A program made the position numbers and the translations under genes. From positions 1 through 64,000 of the forward strand of contig NZ_CP114289.2 in assembly GCF_027111315.2 (NCBI RefSeq): a stretch of 64,000 bases of DNA, read 5' to 3'. Below the pieces are notes generated by a model, which was given only the letters and a program-made list of their open reading frames with translations, was not told the origin of the DNA and did not search any database. Source of the stretch: Flavobacterium limnophilum (GTDB lineage: Bacteria > Bacteroidota > Bacteroidia > Flavobacteriales > Flavobacteriaceae). Below, piece after piece: positions 34,466 to 44,794 of this stretch (position 1 is its first letter; the number at the start of each line of letters is the position of its first letter).

Positions 34466-35362
34466 ATGGCTAATAATAAGGACGCATTTAGAGATTATCT
34501 AGAATTGGAGAAAAAATATTCTCCTCATACCGTAAATGCGTATTTGAATGACATTTGTTTCTTCGAGTCGTTCAATAAAAATCAATTCCATCAAGAAAAT
34601 ATCGACCAAGCAAACTACAGTCAAATCAGGACTTGGATCGTTTCGCTTGTAGATGATGGTATATCGAATGTTTCGGTGAATAGAAAAATGCAATCGTTAA
34701 AAGCATATTATAAATTTCTGTTGAAAACGAAGCAGATAGAGGTAAGTCCGTTGCTGAAACATAAAGCATTAAAGACTTCCAGCACACTTCAAATCCCCTT
34801 TTCGGAGAAGGAAGTCGTGGATGTTTTGAATCAAATGCAAAATCCAGTAGGCTTTGAAGAAATACGGAACAAGCTTATAATTGACTTGTTTTACACCGCC
34901 GGAATCAGGAGAGCCGAATTAATTCATCTGAAAATAGGCAATGTGAATGTGTTGGGTAACACAATAAAAGTTCTTGGCAAAAGAAATAAAGAAAGGATTA
35001 TTCCGCTGTTGCCAATTGTTTCTGGGCAGCTAATTCTGTATTTTAACGAAAGAACACGTTTAGAGACGGTTACGTATAACGACTTTTTTTTTCTCACTAA
35101 AAAAGGGTTAAAATTGAATGAATCCTTTGTGTATCGATTAATAAATACGTACTTTAGTACTGTCTCCGAAAAGATAAAGCGAAGCCCGCATATGTTAAGA
35201 CATACATTTGCGACTCATTTATTGAACAACGGAGCCGATTTAAATTCAGTGAAAGAATTATTGGGACATTCGAGTTTGGCGTCAACACAAATCTATACCC
35301 ACAGTAGTTTGTCGGAACTAAAAAAGGTTTATGAAGAGGCGCATCCAAGAAATCAAAAATAA
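34466..35362 (+). CDS. xerC: Tyrosine recombinase XerC/XerD-type
   Basis: The 298-residue recombinase resolves chromosome dimers at dif. It has an N-terminal SAM-like core-binding domain ([17 protein letters not shown]) and a catalytic domain with the first Arg in [12 protein letters not shown] and a Lys in [13 protein letters not shown]. The [18 protein letters not shown] box, [16 protein letters not shown] and the nucleophile Tyr follow. The chromosomal position beside rpsU and tuf is conserved in Flavobacteriia, so it is the housekeeping enzyme rather than a mobile integrase. Confidence 0.9.
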   Translation: MANNKDAFRDYLELEKKYSPHTVNAYLNDICFFESFNKNQFHQENIDQANYSQIRTWIVSLVDDGISNVSVNRKMQSLKAYYKFLLKTKQIEVSPLLKHKALKTSSTLQIPFSEKEVVDVLNQMQNPVGFEEIRNKLIIDLFYTAGIRRAELIHLKIGNVNVLGNTIKVLGKRNKERIIPLLPIVSGQLILYFNERTRLETVTYNDFFFLTKKGLKLNESFVYRLINTYFSTVSEKIKRSPHMLRHTFATHLLNNGADLNSVKELLGHSSLASTQIYTHSSLSELKKVYEEAHPRNQK

Positions 35363-35396
35363 TTCTAATAATGTTTAACCAATAAAAATTTTGATT

Positions 35397-35699
35397 ATGA
35401 AGGTAAATGTTCAAGCAGTCAATTTTACTGTTGACAGAAAACTAGTGGATTTCGTTCAAGAAAGATTGGACAGATTGGAAAAGTATTACGACAAAATAGT
35501 GTCGTCAGAAGTTTTTTTGAAGGTGGAAAAGACGAGTGATAAAGAAAACAAATTTGTCGAAATCAAAATTAATGTGCCGGGTGATGATTTTTTGGTAAAG
35601 AAACAGTGCAAGACTTTTGAGGAAGCAGTGGAGCTTTCGGCAGAATCCTTGGAGCGTTTGTTGGTAAAAAGGAAAGAAAAAATAAGAGATCATATTTAA
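35397..35699 (+). CDS. hpf: Ribosome hibernation-promoting factor / RaiA family
   Basis: The 100-residue protein begins MKVNVQAVNFTVDRKLVDFV, with FVEIKINVPGDDFLVKKQ and a C-terminal helix SAESLERLLVKRKEKIR. It is the short form of HPF, which binds the 30S decoding region in stationary phase. The ATG at 35397 is preferred over the TTG two codons upstream. It lies 34 bases after xerC, probably cotranscribed. Confidence 0.9.
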   Translation: MKVNVQAVNFTVDRKLVDFVQERLDRLEKYYDKIVSSEVFLKVEKTSDKENKFVEIKINVPGDDFLVKKQCKTFEEAVELSAESLERLLVKRKEKIRDHI

Positions 35700-35723
35700 T
35701 ATCAAATTTTTTTAAAAAAATGT

Positions 35724-35782
35724 TTTGATTGAGAGATAAAATTTCTACATTTGCAGTCCGTTAGAAATAGCGGACTTTTTTT
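35724..35782 (+). promoter_or_regulatory. Promoter of the tRNA-tuf operon with early hairpin
   Basis: TTTG (35724-35727) - N18 - TACATTTG (35746-35753). Directly after the predicted start, AGTCCG (35755-35760) and CGGACT (35771-35776) form a hairpin followed by T7, resembling an intrinsic terminator, 10 bases before tRNA-Thr. It may be an attenuator or a processing signal. Confidence 0.75.
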
Positions 35783-35791
35783 ATTGATATT

Positions 35792-35865
35792 GCCAGCGTA
35801 GCTCAGTTGGCTAGAGCAGCTGATTTGTAATCAGCAGGTCGTGGGTTCGAGTCCCTCCGCCGGCT
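35792..35865 (+). tRNA. tRNA-Thr (TGT)
   Basis: A 74-nt cloverleaf with D-arm GCTC...GAGC, anticodon stem GCTGA/TCAGC and loop TTTGTAA (anticodon TGT), and T-loop TTCGAGT. CCA is not encoded. The acceptor arm GCCAGCG/CGCCGGC contains an A-C mismatch at position 4-69. Confidence 0.95.
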
Positions 35866-35895
35866 CAAAAGGCGAAAGTTTTAATAGAAAAAGTT

Positions 35896-35976
35896 GGGGA
35901 GATACTCAAGCGGCCAACGAGGGCAGACTGTAAATCTGCTGTGTGAACTTCGCAGGTTCGAATCCTGCTCTCCCCA
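35896..35976 (+). tRNA. tRNA-Tyr (GTA)
   Basis: An 81-nt class II tRNA: acceptor GGGGAGA/TCTCCCC, anticodon arm GCAGA-CTGTAAA-TCTGC (anticodon GTA), a long variable arm (TGTGTGAACTTCGC) and T-arm AGGTTCGAATCCT. CCA is not encoded. Confidence 0.95.
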
Positions 35977-36056
35977 CAAGAATTAATTTTAGATTGCGGA
36001 TTTTGATTTGTAGATTGTAAAGAATCTAAAATCTAAACTCTCAAGTCAAGGATTCT

Positions 36057-36128
36057 GCCGACTTAGCTCAGAGGTAGAGTGCTTCCTTGGTAAGGAAGAG
36101 GTCACGGGTTCAATTCCCGTAGTTGGCT
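36057..36128 (+). tRNA. tRNA-Thr (GGT)
   Basis: 72 nt: acceptor GCCGACT/AGTTGGC, anticodon arm CTTCC-TTGGTAA-GGAAG (anticodon GGT), T-arm CGGGTTCAATTCCCG. The spacer before it (35980-36050) holds worn repeats of TAGATTGNAGATT words. Confidence 0.95.
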
Positions 36129-36182
36129 CAATTAAGTAGGAAATTGAAATAAATATATAAACTAGATTAAAAATTAAGTAAA

Positions 36183-37370
36183 ATGGCAAAAGAAACCTTT
36201 AACCGTTCGAAACCACACTTAAATATTGGTACGATCGGACACGTAGATCACGGTAAAACTACTTTAACAGCAGCAATCACAAAAGTGTTATCTGATGCTG
36301 GTTACTGTCAAGCAAAATCATTTGATCAAATTGATAATGCTCCAGAAGAAAAAGAAAGAGGTATTACAATTAATACATCACACGTTGAGTATGAAACTGC
36401 TAACCGTCACTACGCACACGTTGACTGTCCTGGTCACGCGGATTACGTAAAAAACATGGTTACTGGTGCTGCTCAAATGGACGGTGCTATCCTTGTTGTA
36501 GCTGCTACAGACGGACCAATGCCTCAAACACGTGAGCACATCCTTTTAGGTCGCCAAGTAGGTATTCCTAGAATGGTAGTTTTCATGAACAAAGTGGACA
36601 TGGTTGATGATGCTGAGTTGTTGGAACTTGTTGAAATGGAAATCAGGGACTTATTGTCTTTCTATGAATATGATGGAGATAACTGTCCAGTTATCCAAGG
36701 TTCAGCTTTAGGTGGATTGAATAATGATCCAGCTTGGGTTCCTAAAATTCTTGAATTGATGGAAGCTGTTGATAGTTGGATTGAAGAGCCAGTACGTGAT
36801 ACTGAAAAACCATTCTTGATGCCAGTTGAGGATGTATTTACAATCACTGGTCGTGGAACTGTTGCTACAGGTCGTATCGAAACTGGTATTGCCAATACAG
36901 GAGATGCTGTTGAAATCATTGGTATGGGAGCTGAAAAATTGACTTCTACTATTACAGGAGTTGAGATGTTCCGTAAAATCCTTGATAGAGGTGAAGCTGG
37001 AGATAACGTAGGTTTGTTGTTGAGAGGTATTGATAAAGAATCTATCAAAAGAGGAATGGTTATCATTAAGCCAGGATCAGTAAAACCACACGCTACTTTC
37101 AAAGCTGAGGTTTATATCTTGAAAAAAGAAGAAGGTGGTCGTCACACACCATTCCACAATAACTACCGTCCACAGTTCTACGTTCGTACAACTGACGTAA
37201 CAGGTGTTATTACTTTACCAGAAGGTGTTGAGATGGTTATGCCAGGAGACAACTTAACTATTAATGTAGCTTTGTTAAGCCCAATTGCAATGAATGTTGG
37301 TTTGCGTTTTGCTATCCGTGAAGGTGGTAGAACTGTAGGTGCAGGTCAGGTAACTGAGATTGTAGCTTAA
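36183..37370 (+). CDS. tuf: Translation elongation factor Tu
   Basis: The 395-residue GTPase carries aminoacyl-tRNA to the ribosome. G1 [14 protein letters not shown], the effector region [14 protein letters not shown]3 [13 protein letters not shown]4 NKVDMVD, and the barrel domains to the end [10 protein letters not shown] are all intact. It follows three tRNA genes and precedes tRNA-Trp and secE, the standard bacterial order. Its codons are strongly biased, as expected for a very highly expressed gene. Confidence 0.98.
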   Translation: MAKETFNRSKPHLNIGTIGHVDHGKTTLTAAITKVLSDAGYCQAKSFDQIDNAPEEKERGITINTSHVEYETANRHYAHVDCPGHADYVKNMVTGAAQMDGAILVVAATDGPMPQTREHILLGRQVGIPRMVVFMNKVDMVDDAELLELVEMEIRDLLSFYEYDGDNCPVIQGSALGGLNNDPAWVPKILELMEAVDSWIEEPVRDTEKPFLMPVEDVFTITGRGTVATGRIETGIANTGDAVEIIGMGAEKLTSTITGVEMFRKILDRGEAGDNVGLLLRGIDKESIKRGMVIIKPGSVKPHATFKAEVYILKKEEGGRHTPFHNNYRPQFYVRTTDVTGVITLPEGVEMVMPGDNLTINVALLSPIAMNVGLRFAIREGGRTVGAGQVTEIVA

Positions 37371-37390
37371 TTTATAATACTAATTATTAG

Positions 37391-37422
37391 CCAGTAATGC
37401 CCTCAAGGCGTTACTGGTTTTT
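37391..37422 (+). terminator. Terminator-like hairpin after tuf
   Basis: CCAGTAATGCC (37391-37401) pairs with GGCGTTACTGG (37407-37417, one G-T pair), then T5. It may reduce read-through to tRNA-Trp/secE. Confidence 0.8.
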
Positions 37423-37432
37423 ATTAACACGA

Positions 37433-37503
37433 ACGGGCGTAGTTCAAGGGTAGAATAGCGGTCTCCAAAACCGTTGATGGGGGTTCGAATCCCTCCGCCC
37501 GTG
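37433..37503 (+). tRNA. tRNA-Trp (CCA)
   Basis: 71 nt: acceptor ACGGGCG/CGCCCGT, anticodon arm GCGGT-CTCCAAA-ACCGT (anticodon CCA), T-arm GGGGGTTCGAATCCCTC. It sits between tuf and secE, its usual place. Confidence 0.95.
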
Positions 37504-37521
37504 CAAATAAAATAAATCATA

Positions 37522-37719
37522 ATGACAAAAGTTGTTAATTACATATCTGAAGCGTTTGAAGAATTAAAATCAAATGTTACTTGGCCAGAATGGGCTGAAG
37601 TACAACGTTTAACTATTGTTGTTGCCGTTTTTTCTGTACTGTTTGCTTTGGCAACTTGGGGAGTAGATGAAATGTTTGCGAATTTATTAGAGAAATTTTT
37701 CACCTGGATAAAAGCGTAA
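37522..37719 (+). CDS. secE: Preprotein translocase subunit SecE
   Basis: The 65-residue single-span form: an amphipathic helix (YISEAFEELKSNVTWPEWAE) and one membrane helix (LTIVVAVFSVLFALATWGVD). It clamps SecY in the inner-membrane translocon. It starts 18 bases after tRNA-Trp and 10 bases before nusG. Confidence 0.95.
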   Translation: MTKVVNYISEAFEELKSNVTWPEWAEVQRLTIVVAVFSVLFALATWGVDEMFANLLEKFFTWIKA

Positions 37720-37729
37720 TTTTTTTGTT

Positions 37730-38281
37730 ATGGCAGATAATAATTTAAAAAAATGGTACGTCGTTCGAGCAGTGAGCGGACAGGAAAATAAAGTGAAAGC
37801 ATACATCGAAACCGAAATCGCGAGATTAGGAATGGGTGATTATGTTTCGCAAGTTTTGGTTCCTACCGAGAAAATAGTTACTGTAAAAGACGGAAAAAAA
37901 TTAGCCAAGGATAAAGTTTATTTTCCGGGTTATGTAATGATCGAAGCCAATCTTGTTGGTGAAATTCCACATATTATCAAGTCTATAACAAGTGTAATTG
38001 GTTTTTTAGGTGAAACTAAAGGAGGAGAACCTGTGCCATTGAGACTTTCTGAAGTAAACAGAATGTTGGGTAAAGTAGATGAATTGGCGGTAAATACCGA
38101 TACGCGTTCAGTACCATTTAATTTGGGAGAAACAATTAAGGTTATTGATGGTCCTTTCAATGGATTCAATGGAACTGTTGAAAAAATTAATGAAGAAAAG
38201 CGTAAACTAGAAGTAATGGTGAAAATTTTCGGAAGAAAAACACCGTTGGAATTAGGGTTTATGCAAGTTGAAAAAGTATAA
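37730..38281 (+). CDS. nusG: Transcription termination/antitermination factor NusG
   Basis: 183 residues: an NGN domain (KWYVVRAVSGQENKVKAYIE; FPGYVMIEANL) that binds RNA polymerase, and a C-terminal KOW domain (GETIKVIDGPFNGFNGTVEK). It couples transcription to translation and Rho. There is no Shine-Dalgarno site upstream of the ATG. Confidence 0.97.
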   Translation: MADNNLKKWYVVRAVSGQENKVKAYIETEIARLGMGDYVSQVLVPTEKIVTVKDGKKLAKDKVYFPGYVMIEANLVGEIPHIIKSITSVIGFLGETKGGEPVPLRLSEVNRMLGKVDELAVNTDTRSVPFNLGETIKVIDGPFNGFNGTVEKINEEKRKLEVMVKIFGRKTPLELGFMQVEKV

Positions 38282-38346
38282 TTTTTGTTACATATATAAT
38301 AAACCACATTATCGCTTCCAATGGTAGTGTGTTAAATTTTTAAAAA

Positions 38347-38793
38347 ATGGCTAAAGAGATTAGTAAAGTAGTTAAACTACAAGTTAAGGGAGGTGCTGCG
38401 AACCCGTCGCCACCGGTTGGACCTGCTTTAGGTGCTGCTGGTGTTAATATCATGGAGTTCTGTAAGCAATTTAATGCTAGAACCCAAGATAAACCAGGTA
38501 AAGTTTGCCCAGTGCAAATTACAGTGTATAAAGACAAATCTTTCGATTTTGTTGTAAAAACACCACCAGCTGCTGTTCAATTAATGGACGCGGCAAAGCT
38601 TAAATCTGGTTCAGGAGAACCAAATCGTAAGAAAGTAGCTAGCGTTACTTGGGATGTTATCAAAACAATCGCGGAAGACAAGATGGTTGATTTAAATGCA
38701 TTCACAATCGAGTCTGCTATGAGCATGATCGCAGGAACGGCTAGATCTATGGGTATAACTGTAACTGGAGATTCTCCTCTAAAACAAGCTTAA
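38347..38793 (+). CDS. rplK: 50S ribosomal protein uL11
   Basis: 148 residues; [20 protein letters not shown] and [20 protein letters not shown] are the uL11 N-terminal domain, and the C-terminal rRNA-binding domain ends with the [11 protein letters not shown] segment. It forms the GTPase-associated centre with rplA-rplJ-rplL products. It lies 3 bases upstream of rplA. Confidence 0.98.
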   Translation: MAKEISKVVKLQVKGGAANPSPPVGPALGAAGVNIMEFCKQFNARTQDKPGKVCPVQITVYKDKSFDFVVKTPPAAVQLMDAAKLKSGSGEPNRKKVASVTWDVIKTIAEDKMVDLNAFTIESAMSMIAGTARSMGITVTGDSPLKQA

Positions 38794-38796
38794 GAC

Positions 38797-39486
38797 ATGG
38801 CAAAATTGACAAAAAAGCAAAAAGAGGCTGCTTCAAAAATTGAAAAGAACAAACTATACTCTTTGAAAGATGCATCAGCATTAATCAAAGCTATAGCTTC
38901 AGCAAAATTTGACGAGTCTGTTGATATCGCGGTACGTTTGGGTGTAGATCCAAGAAAAGCGAATCAAATGGTGAGAGGTGTGGTAACATTGCCTCACGGA
39001 ACAGGTAAAGATGTAAAAGTATTGGCATTGGTTACTCCAGACAAAGAAGCGGAAGCTAAAGAAGCTGGTGCAGACTATGTAGGTCTTGACGAATACCTTC
39101 AAAAAATTAAAGACGGTTGGACAGATGTTGACGTGATCATCACTATGCCTGCCGTAATGGGTAAATTAGGTCCATTAGGTCGTATTTTAGGACCTAGAGG
39201 TTTAATGCCAAACCCTAAAACAGGTACTGTAACCATGGACGTTGCAAAAGCTGTTGCAGAGGTAAAAGCTGGTAAAATTGACTTTAAAGTTGATAAAACT
39301 GGTATCGTGCACGCAGGAATTGGTAAAGTTTCTTTTGGAGCTGAACAAATTTATGACAACGCACACGAAATTATTCAAACATTAATCAAACTTAAACCAA
39401 CTGCTGCTAAAGGTACATACATCAAAGGTATTCACCTTACAAGCACAATGAGTCCGGCTATTGCTTTGGATCCTAAAGCAGTATAA
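38797..39486 (+). CDS. rplA: 50S ribosomal protein uL1
   Basis: 229 residues with the uL1 signature around [18 protein letters not shown] and the C-terminal [18 protein letters not shown]. It is the L1-stalk protein and, in many bacteria, a translational repressor of rplK-rplA. Its start follows rplK by 3 bases. Confidence 0.98.
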   Translation: MAKLTKKQKEAASKIEKNKLYSLKDASALIKAIASAKFDESVDIAVRLGVDPRKANQMVRGVVTLPHGTGKDVKVLALVTPDKEAEAKEAGADYVGLDEYLQKIKDGWTDVDVIITMPAVMGKLGPLGRILGPRGLMPNPKTGTVTMDVAKAVAEVKAGKIDFKVDKTGIVHAGIGKVSFGAEQIYDNAHEIIQTLIKLKPTAAKGTYIKGIHLTSTMSPAIALDPKAV

Positions 39487-39508
39487 TTGGTAGTTAAAAA
39501 TTTTTAGT

Positions 39509-40009
39509 ATGACTAGAGAAGAAAAATCAATCGCGATTGAAGATTTAACTGCACAGTTAGCTGGTACAAATATTATTTATGTATCTGATATTTCTGGATT
39601 AAATGCAGAAACAACTTCAAACTTGAGAAGAGCTTGTTTCAAAGCAGGTATTAAATTAGAAGTTGTTAAGAATACTTTGCTTGCAAAAGCAATGGAAGCT
39701 TCAGCTAATGATTATGGAGACTTGCCTTCTGTATTAACAGGAAACAGTGCTATCTTTATTTCAGATGTTGCAAATGCACCTGGAAAAATAATCAAAGATT
39801 TCAGAAAAAAATCAGATAAGCCTGTTTTAAAAGGAGCTTACATCAATTCTGAAATTTACATTGGAGATGATCAATTAGAAGCTTTGGCTACTATCAAATC
39901 TAAAGAAGAGCTTATCGGCGAAATCATTGGATTATTGCAATCACCAGCACAAAGAGTTATTTCTGCTTTACAAAACCAATTCGCAAACAGCGAAGAAGTT
40001 GAGGCATAA
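39509..40009 (+). CDS. rplJ: 50S ribosomal protein uL10
   Basis: 166 residues; the N-terminal rRNA-binding domain includes NLRRACFKAGIKLEVVKNTL, and the C-terminal helix (IIGLLQSPAQRVISALQ) anchors bL12 dimers. It often autoregulates rplJ-rplL through the mRNA leader; no clear leader structure is visible in the 22-base gap after rplA. Confidence 0.97.
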   Translation: MTREEKSIAIEDLTAQLAGTNIIYVSDISGLNAETTSNLRRACFKAGIKLEVVKNTLLAKAMEASANDYGDLPSVLTGNSAIFISDVANAPGKIIKDFRKKSDKPVLKGAYINSEIYIGDDQLEALATIKSKEELIGEIIGLLQSPAQRVISALQNQFANSEEVEA

Positions 40010-40102
40010 TACTCAAAACAGGGAATTTTATTTCCTTGTTGCTTAAAATAGCGCACAATAAATAAATTATATTTTACAAATCATTTTAAAACGATAGAAA
40101 AA

Positions 40103-40471
40103 ATGGCAGATTTGAAACAATTCGCAGAACAATTGGTTAACCTAACAGTAAAAGAAGTTAACGAATTAGCAACAATATTAAAAGATGAGTACGGAATCGA
40201 ACCAGCTGCTGCAGCTGTAGTAGTTTCAGGTGGTGGAGAAGCTGCTGCTGAAGAAGTACAAACAGAATTTACAGTTGTATTGAAAGAAGCTGGTGCTTCT
40301 AAATTGGCAGTTGTGAAATTAGTAAAAGAACTTACAGGTTTAGGTTTGAAAGAAGCTAAAGATGTAGTTGATAGCGCACCTGCTAATGTAAAAGAAGGTG
40401 TTTCTAAAGAAGAAGCAGAAGGTTTGAAAAAATCTTTAGAAGAAGCTGGAGCTGTTGTTGAATTAAAATAA
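40103..40471 (+). CDS. rplL: 50S ribosomal protein bL12 (L7/L12)
   Basis: 122 residues: an N-terminal dimerisation helix ([20 protein letters not shown]), an Ala/Glu hinge ([17 protein letters not shown]) and the C-terminal factor-binding domain ([19 protein letters not shown]). It recruits translation GTPases. A terminator-like hairpin separates it from rpoB. Confidence 0.98.
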   Translation: MADLKQFAEQLVNLTVKEVNELATILKDEYGIEPAAAAVVVSGGGEAAAEEVQTEFTVVLKEAGASKLAVVKLVKELTGLGLKEAKDVVDSAPANVKEGVSKEEAEGLKKSLEEAGAVVELK

Positions 40472-40493
40472 TTCTCAACCAGTTTTAGAATAA

Positions 40494-40538
40494 GGTTTAG
40501 GTCTTGGGTTTTGTCGCCCAATGGCCTAAACCATTTTT
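40494..40538 (+). terminator. Attenuator/terminator between rplL and rpoB
   Basis: GGTTTAGG (40494-40501) pairs with CCTAAACC (40525-40532), with an inner TTGGG/CCCAA stem, then ATTTTT. It is the usual site for reducing transcription into rpoBC. The 40539-40749 spacer that follows shows no gene. Confidence 0.8.
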
Positions 40539-40749
40539 CGTATAATAAAAGTCTGTATTGTTTTAGAATAATATAGCGCAATAAATAGAATGCTTTTTTA
40601 TCCATTACGAGGAAAAAAAATTAACAGATAATAAGAAAGTAGTTATCTTGGAATTGGTTTTTAAAGATGTAATGGTTAAAAATTTCCGTATAAATTAAAT
40701 ATAATTTGTACACAAAAAATTACTTTTCTAATCAAAATTTTGTCAATTG

Positions 40750-43700
40750 ATGCTATCAAATCAAACTGAAAGATTGAATTTTGCCTCAACAAAAAACATT
40801 CCTCAATATCCGGATTTCTTGGATGTTCAGGTTAAATCGTTTAAAGATTTTTTTCAATTAGAAACTAAATCTGATGAAAGAGGCGACGAAGGGTTGTACA
40901 ATACCTTCATGGAAAACTTTCCAATCACGGATACAAGAAACAACTTTGTATTGGAATTCCTGGATTATTTTGTAGATCCACCTCGTTACACCATTCAAGA
41001 ATGTATAGAAAGAGGTCTTACCTATAGCGTACCTTTAAAAGCAAGGTTGAAACTATATTGTACAGATCCGGAACACGAAGATTTTGAAACTATTGTTCAG
41101 GATGTTTATCTTGGTACAATTCCTTACATGACTCCTAGTGGTACTTTTGTGATCAATGGCGCCGAGCGTGTTGTTGTTTCTCAATTGCACCGTTCTCCTG
41201 GGGTTTTCTTTGGACAATCATTCCATGCAAATGGAACAAAATTATATTCTGCCAGGGTAATTCCTTTCAAAGGATCTTGGATAGAATTTTCAACCGATAT
41301 CAACAGCGTAATGTATGCTTATATCGACAGAAAGAAAAAATTACCTGTAACTACTTTATTCCGTGCTATCGGTTTCGAAAGAGACAAGGATATCCTTGAG
41401 ATTTTCGACCTTGCCGAGGAAATTAAAGTTTCTAAAACAGGTCTTAAAAAATATATTGGTAGAAAATTAGCCGCTCGTGTTTTGAACACTTGGCATGAAG
41501 ATTTCGTGGATGAAGATACCGGCGAAGTTGTTTCTATCGAACGTAACGAAATAATCCTTGACCGTGACACCATTATCGACAAAGATAACGTGGAAGAAAT
41601 CATCGATTCTAACGTTAAATCTATTTTGTTGCACAAGGAAGACAATAATGCAGTTGATTATTCCATCATCCACAACACGCTACAAAAAGACCCAACCAAT
41701 TCTGAAAAAGAAGCCGTTGAGCACATCTACAGACAATTGCGTAACGCAGAACCGCCTGATGAAGAAACTGCTCGTGGTATTATTGATAAATTATTCTTCT
41801 CTGACCAACGTTACAACTTAGGTGAAGTAGGTCGTTATAGAATTAACAAAAAACTGAATCTTGATACTCCAATGGAAAAGCAAGTGCTTACCAAAGAAGA
41901 TATCATTACCATTGTGAAATATTTGATTGAGTTGATTAATGCGAAAGCAGATATTGATGATATCGATCACTTGTCAAACCGTCGTGTTAGAACAGTTGGA
42001 GAACAACTTTCTCAACAATTTGGTGTAGGTTTGGCTCGTATGGCTAGAACCATTCGCGAGAGAATGAACGTTAGGGATAACGAGGTGTTTACACCAATAG
42101 ATTTGATTAATGCCAAAACATTATCATCTGTTATCAACTCTTTCTTTGGAACGAACCAGTTGTCCCAGTTTATGGATCAAACGAATCCATTAGCCGAGAT
42201 TACGCACAAAAGAAGATTATCTGCACTTGGACCAGGTGGACTTTCGAGAGAAAGAGCTGGATTTGAGGTTCGTGACGTTCACTATACGCACTACGGACGT
42301 TTATGTCCAATTGAAACTCCAGAGGGACCAAACATTGGTTTGATTTCATCTTTGGGTGTTTATGCCAAAGTTAACGGAATGGGTTTCATTGAAACACCTT
42401 ACCGTAAAGTAACTAATGGAGTGGTGGATTTAGAATCTACTCCAGTTTACTTGAGCGCAGAAGAAGAAGAAGGAATGATGATTTCTCAGGCAAACATCGA
42501 AATGGATGCTACAGGAAAAATTCTAGCCGATAACGTAATTGCCCGTCAAGAGGGAGATTTCCCGGTAATTGATCCATCAAAAGTGGATTATGCTGACGTT
42601 GCGCCAAACCAAATTGCTTCGATTTCAGCTTCATTAATTCCTTTCTTGGAACATGATGATGCGAATAGAGCGCTGATGGGATCAAACATGATGCGTCAAG
42701 CCGTACCATTGTTGCGTCCAGAAGCTCCTATTGTTGGAACAGGGTTGGAGCGTCAAGTGGCTTCAGATTCCAGAGTATTGATTAATGCCGAAGGACCTGG
42801 AACTGTTGAATACGTAGATGCAAACATCATCACCATCAAATACGATCGTTCTGAAGAAGAAAGAATGGTAAGTTTTGAAGAAGATGAGAAAACATACAAT
42901 CTAATTAAATTTAGAAAAACCAATCAAAGTACAAGTATAAACTTGAAACCTATCGTAAGAAAAGGAGACAGAGTAGTTCTTGGACAAGTATTGTCGGAAG
43001 GTTATGCTACCCAAAATGGGGAGTTGGCTTTAGGTCGTAACCTAAAAGTGGCGTTTATGCCATGGAAAGGATACAACTTCGAGGATGCGATTGTTATTTC
43101 TGAAAAAGTAGTTCGTGACGATATTTTTACCTCTATTCACGTTGATGATTATTCATTGGAAGTTAGAGATACTAAATTGGGTAACGAAGAATTAACGAAT
43201 GATATTCCAAACGTTTCTGAAGAAGCTACTAAAGATTTAGATGAAAATGGTATGATCAGAATTGGTGCCGAGGTAAAACCTGGTGACATTCTTATCGGTA
43301 AAATCACGCCAAAAGGGGAATCAGATCCTACTCCGGAAGAGAAATTGCTTCGTGCCATCTTCGGGGATAAAGCAGGTGACGTGAAAGATGCTTCATTGAA
43401 AGCGTCTCCATCTCTACACGGTGTTGTTTTGGACAAAAAATTGTTCGCAAGAGCTGTAAAAGATAAACGCAAACGTACCCAAGATAAAGATGCTTTAGGC
43501 GCTTTGGAAATGGAATTCGAAGTTAAATTTGTTGAATTAAAAGACAAATTAATTGAGAAACTTTTCTTGATCGTTAATGGTAAAACATCTCAAGGTGTTA
43601 TGAATGATTTGGGTGAAGAAGTATTGCCAAAAGGTAAAAAATACACTCAAAAAATGCTTTATGCAGTTGAAGATTTCGCACACTTAAGCAAAGGTCAATG

Positions 43701-44562
43701 GGTTGCTGATGACGTAACTAATACCATGGTTAATGATTTAATTCATAACTATAAAATTAAGTTGAACGATTTGCAAGGTTCATTGCGTAGAGAAAAATTC
43801 ACGATTACCGTTGGTGATGAATTGCCGTCAGGAATCTTGAAATTGGCTAAAGTATATGTTGCCAAAAAACGTAAACTGAAAGTTGGAGATAAAATGGCGG
43901 GACGTCACGGTAACAAAGGTATTGTTGCTCGTATTGTTCGTCATGAAGACATGCCTTTCTTGGAAGATGGAACACCGGTTGATATCGTGTTGAACCCACT
44001 TGGGGTGCCTTCGCGTATGAACATTGGTCAAATTTACGAAACGGTTTTAGGTTGGGCTGGAATGAACTTGGGTAGAAAATTTGCCACTCCAATTTTTGAT
44101 GGTGCTTCTCTGGATCAAATCAACGAATTGACTGACGAAGCTGGAATTCCACGTTTTGGGCATACACATCTTTATGACGGAGGAACTGGAGAACGTTTCC
44201 ACCAAGCAGCAACAGTTGGAGTAATCTATATGTTGAAATTGGGTCACATGGTTGACGATAAAATGCACGCACGTTCGATAGGGCCATACTCATTGATTAC
44301 GCAACAACCATTGGGTGGTAAAGCTCAATTTGGAGGTCAGCGTTTTGGAGAGATGGAGGTTTGGGCACTTGAAGCTTATGGAGCATCAAGTACACTTCGT
44401 GAAATATTGACCGTTAAATCGGATGACGTAATTGGTAGAGCCAAAACTTACGAAGCAATCGTTAAGGGAGAGTCTATGCCAGAACCAGGATTGCCTGAAT
44501 CATTCAATGTATTGATGCATGAATTGAAAGGTCTTGGTCTTGACATTCGTTTAGAAGAATAA
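40750..44562 (+). CDS. rpoB: RNA polymerase beta subunit
   Basis: 1270 residues from the ATG at 40750 ([18 protein letters not shown]); a TTG one codon upstream is unlikely. The rifampicin-binding region [20 protein letters not shown] and the following [18 protein letters not shown], the [14 protein letters not shown] catalytic-side motif and the C-terminal [19 protein letters not shown] are intact. It forms the core enzyme with beta', alpha and omega. Bacteroidota-specific insertions account for the length compared with smaller beta subunits. Confidence 0.98.
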   Translation: MLSNQTERLNFASTKNIPQYPDFLDVQVKSFKDFFQLETKSDERGDEGLYNTFMENFPITDTRNNFVLEFLDYFVDPPRYTIQECIERGLTYSVPLKARLKLYCTDPEHEDFETIVQDVYLGTIPYMTPSGTFVINGAERVVVSQLHRSPGVFFGQSFHANGTKLYSARVIPFKGSWIEFSTDINSVMYAYIDRKKKLPVTTLFRAIGFERDKDILEIFDLAEEIKVSKTGLKKYIGRKLAARVLNTWHEDFVDEDTGEVVSIERNEIILDRDTIIDKDNVEEIIDSNVKSILLHKEDNNAVDYSIIHNTLQKDPTNSEKEAVEHIYRQLRNAEPPDEETARGIIDKLFFSDQRYNLGEVGRYRINKKLNLDTPMEKQVLTKEDIITIVKYLIELINAKADIDDIDHLSNRRVRTVGEQLSQQFGVGLARMARTIRERMNVRDNEVFTPIDLINAKTLSSVINSFFGTNQLSQFMDQTNPLAEITHKRRLSALGPGGLSRERAGFEVRDVHYTHYGRLCPIETPEGPNIGLISSLGVYAKVNGMGFIETPYRKVTNGVVDLESTPVYLSAEEEEGMMISQANIEMDATGKILADNVIARQEGDFPVIDPSKVDYADVAPNQIASISASLIPFLEHDDANRALMGSNMMRQAVPLLRPEAPIVGTGLERQVASDSRVLINAEGPGTVEYVDANIITIKYDRSEEERMVSFEEDEKTYNLIKFRKTNQSTSINLKPIVRKGDRVVLGQVLSEGYATQNGELALGRNLKVAFMPWKGYNFEDAIVISEKVVRDDIFTSIHVDDYSLEVRDTKLGNEELTNDIPNVSEEATKDLDENGMIRIGAEVKPGDILIGKITPKGESDPTPEEKLLRAIFGDKAGDVKDASLKASPSLHGVVLDKKLFARAVKDKRKRTQDKDALGALEMEFEVKFVELKDKLIEKLFLIVNGKTSQGVMNDLGEEVLPKGKKYTQKMLYAVEDFAHLSKGQWVADDVTNTMVNDLIHNYKIKLNDLQGSLRREKFTITVGDELPSGILKLAKVYVAKKRKLKVGDKMAGRHGNKGIVARIVRHEDMPFLEDGTPVDIVLNPLGVPSRMNIGQIYETVLGWAGMNLGRKFATPIFDGASLDQINELTDEAGIPRFGHTHLYDGGTGERFHQAATVGVIYMLKLGHMVDDKMHARSIGPYSLITQQPLGGKAQFGGQRFGEMEVWALEAYGASSTLREILTVKSDDVIGRAKTYEAIVKGESMPEPGLPESFNVLMHELKGLGLDIRLEE

Positions 44563-44579
44563 ATAAAAATTTCCAATCT

Positions 44580-44608
44580 GTAGAGACGTTGCACTGCAAC
44601 GTCTCTAC
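44580..44608. repeat. Perfect REP-like palindrome in the rpoB-rpoC spacer
   Basis: GTAGAGACGTTGCA (44580-44593), one C, and the exact complement (44595-44608). The ends match the palindrome at 16125. A worn second copy lies at 44727-44751. Confidence 0.9.
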
Positions 44609-44726
44609 GTTGGTTTTTATAATAGTTTTAGGATTTATAACCCGTAATCCGTTCCGATTTTTTATATAATCTTATATAATTAGCACTTCAAAAATTAGTT
44701 GAAGTTTAGAGAAGTAATCCGAGGGC

Positions 44727-44751
44727 AGAGGCGTTGCAGTGCAACGTTTGT
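44727..44751. repeat. Degenerate second copy of the rpoB-rpoC palindrome
   Basis: AGAGGCGTTGCA, G, TGCAACGTTTGT: the same GTTGCA/TGCAAC core as the copy at 44580, with several changes in the outer arms. It lies 44 bases before the rpoC ATG. Confidence 0.75.
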
Positions 44752-44794
44752 ACAAAATCAATTTTTAATTGCAAATAAATCAATAGTAAAAACT

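Noticed and set aside
34466-35362. XerC as a mobile-element integrase
   Set aside because: Position between rpsU and hpf-tRNA-tuf is the housekeeping order; no attachment-site duplication at the adjacent tRNA genes was seen.
44699-44794. N-terminal extension of RpoC
   Set aside because: The extension reads through a degenerate palindrome; the family N-terminus begins at the tandem ATG 44795/44798.
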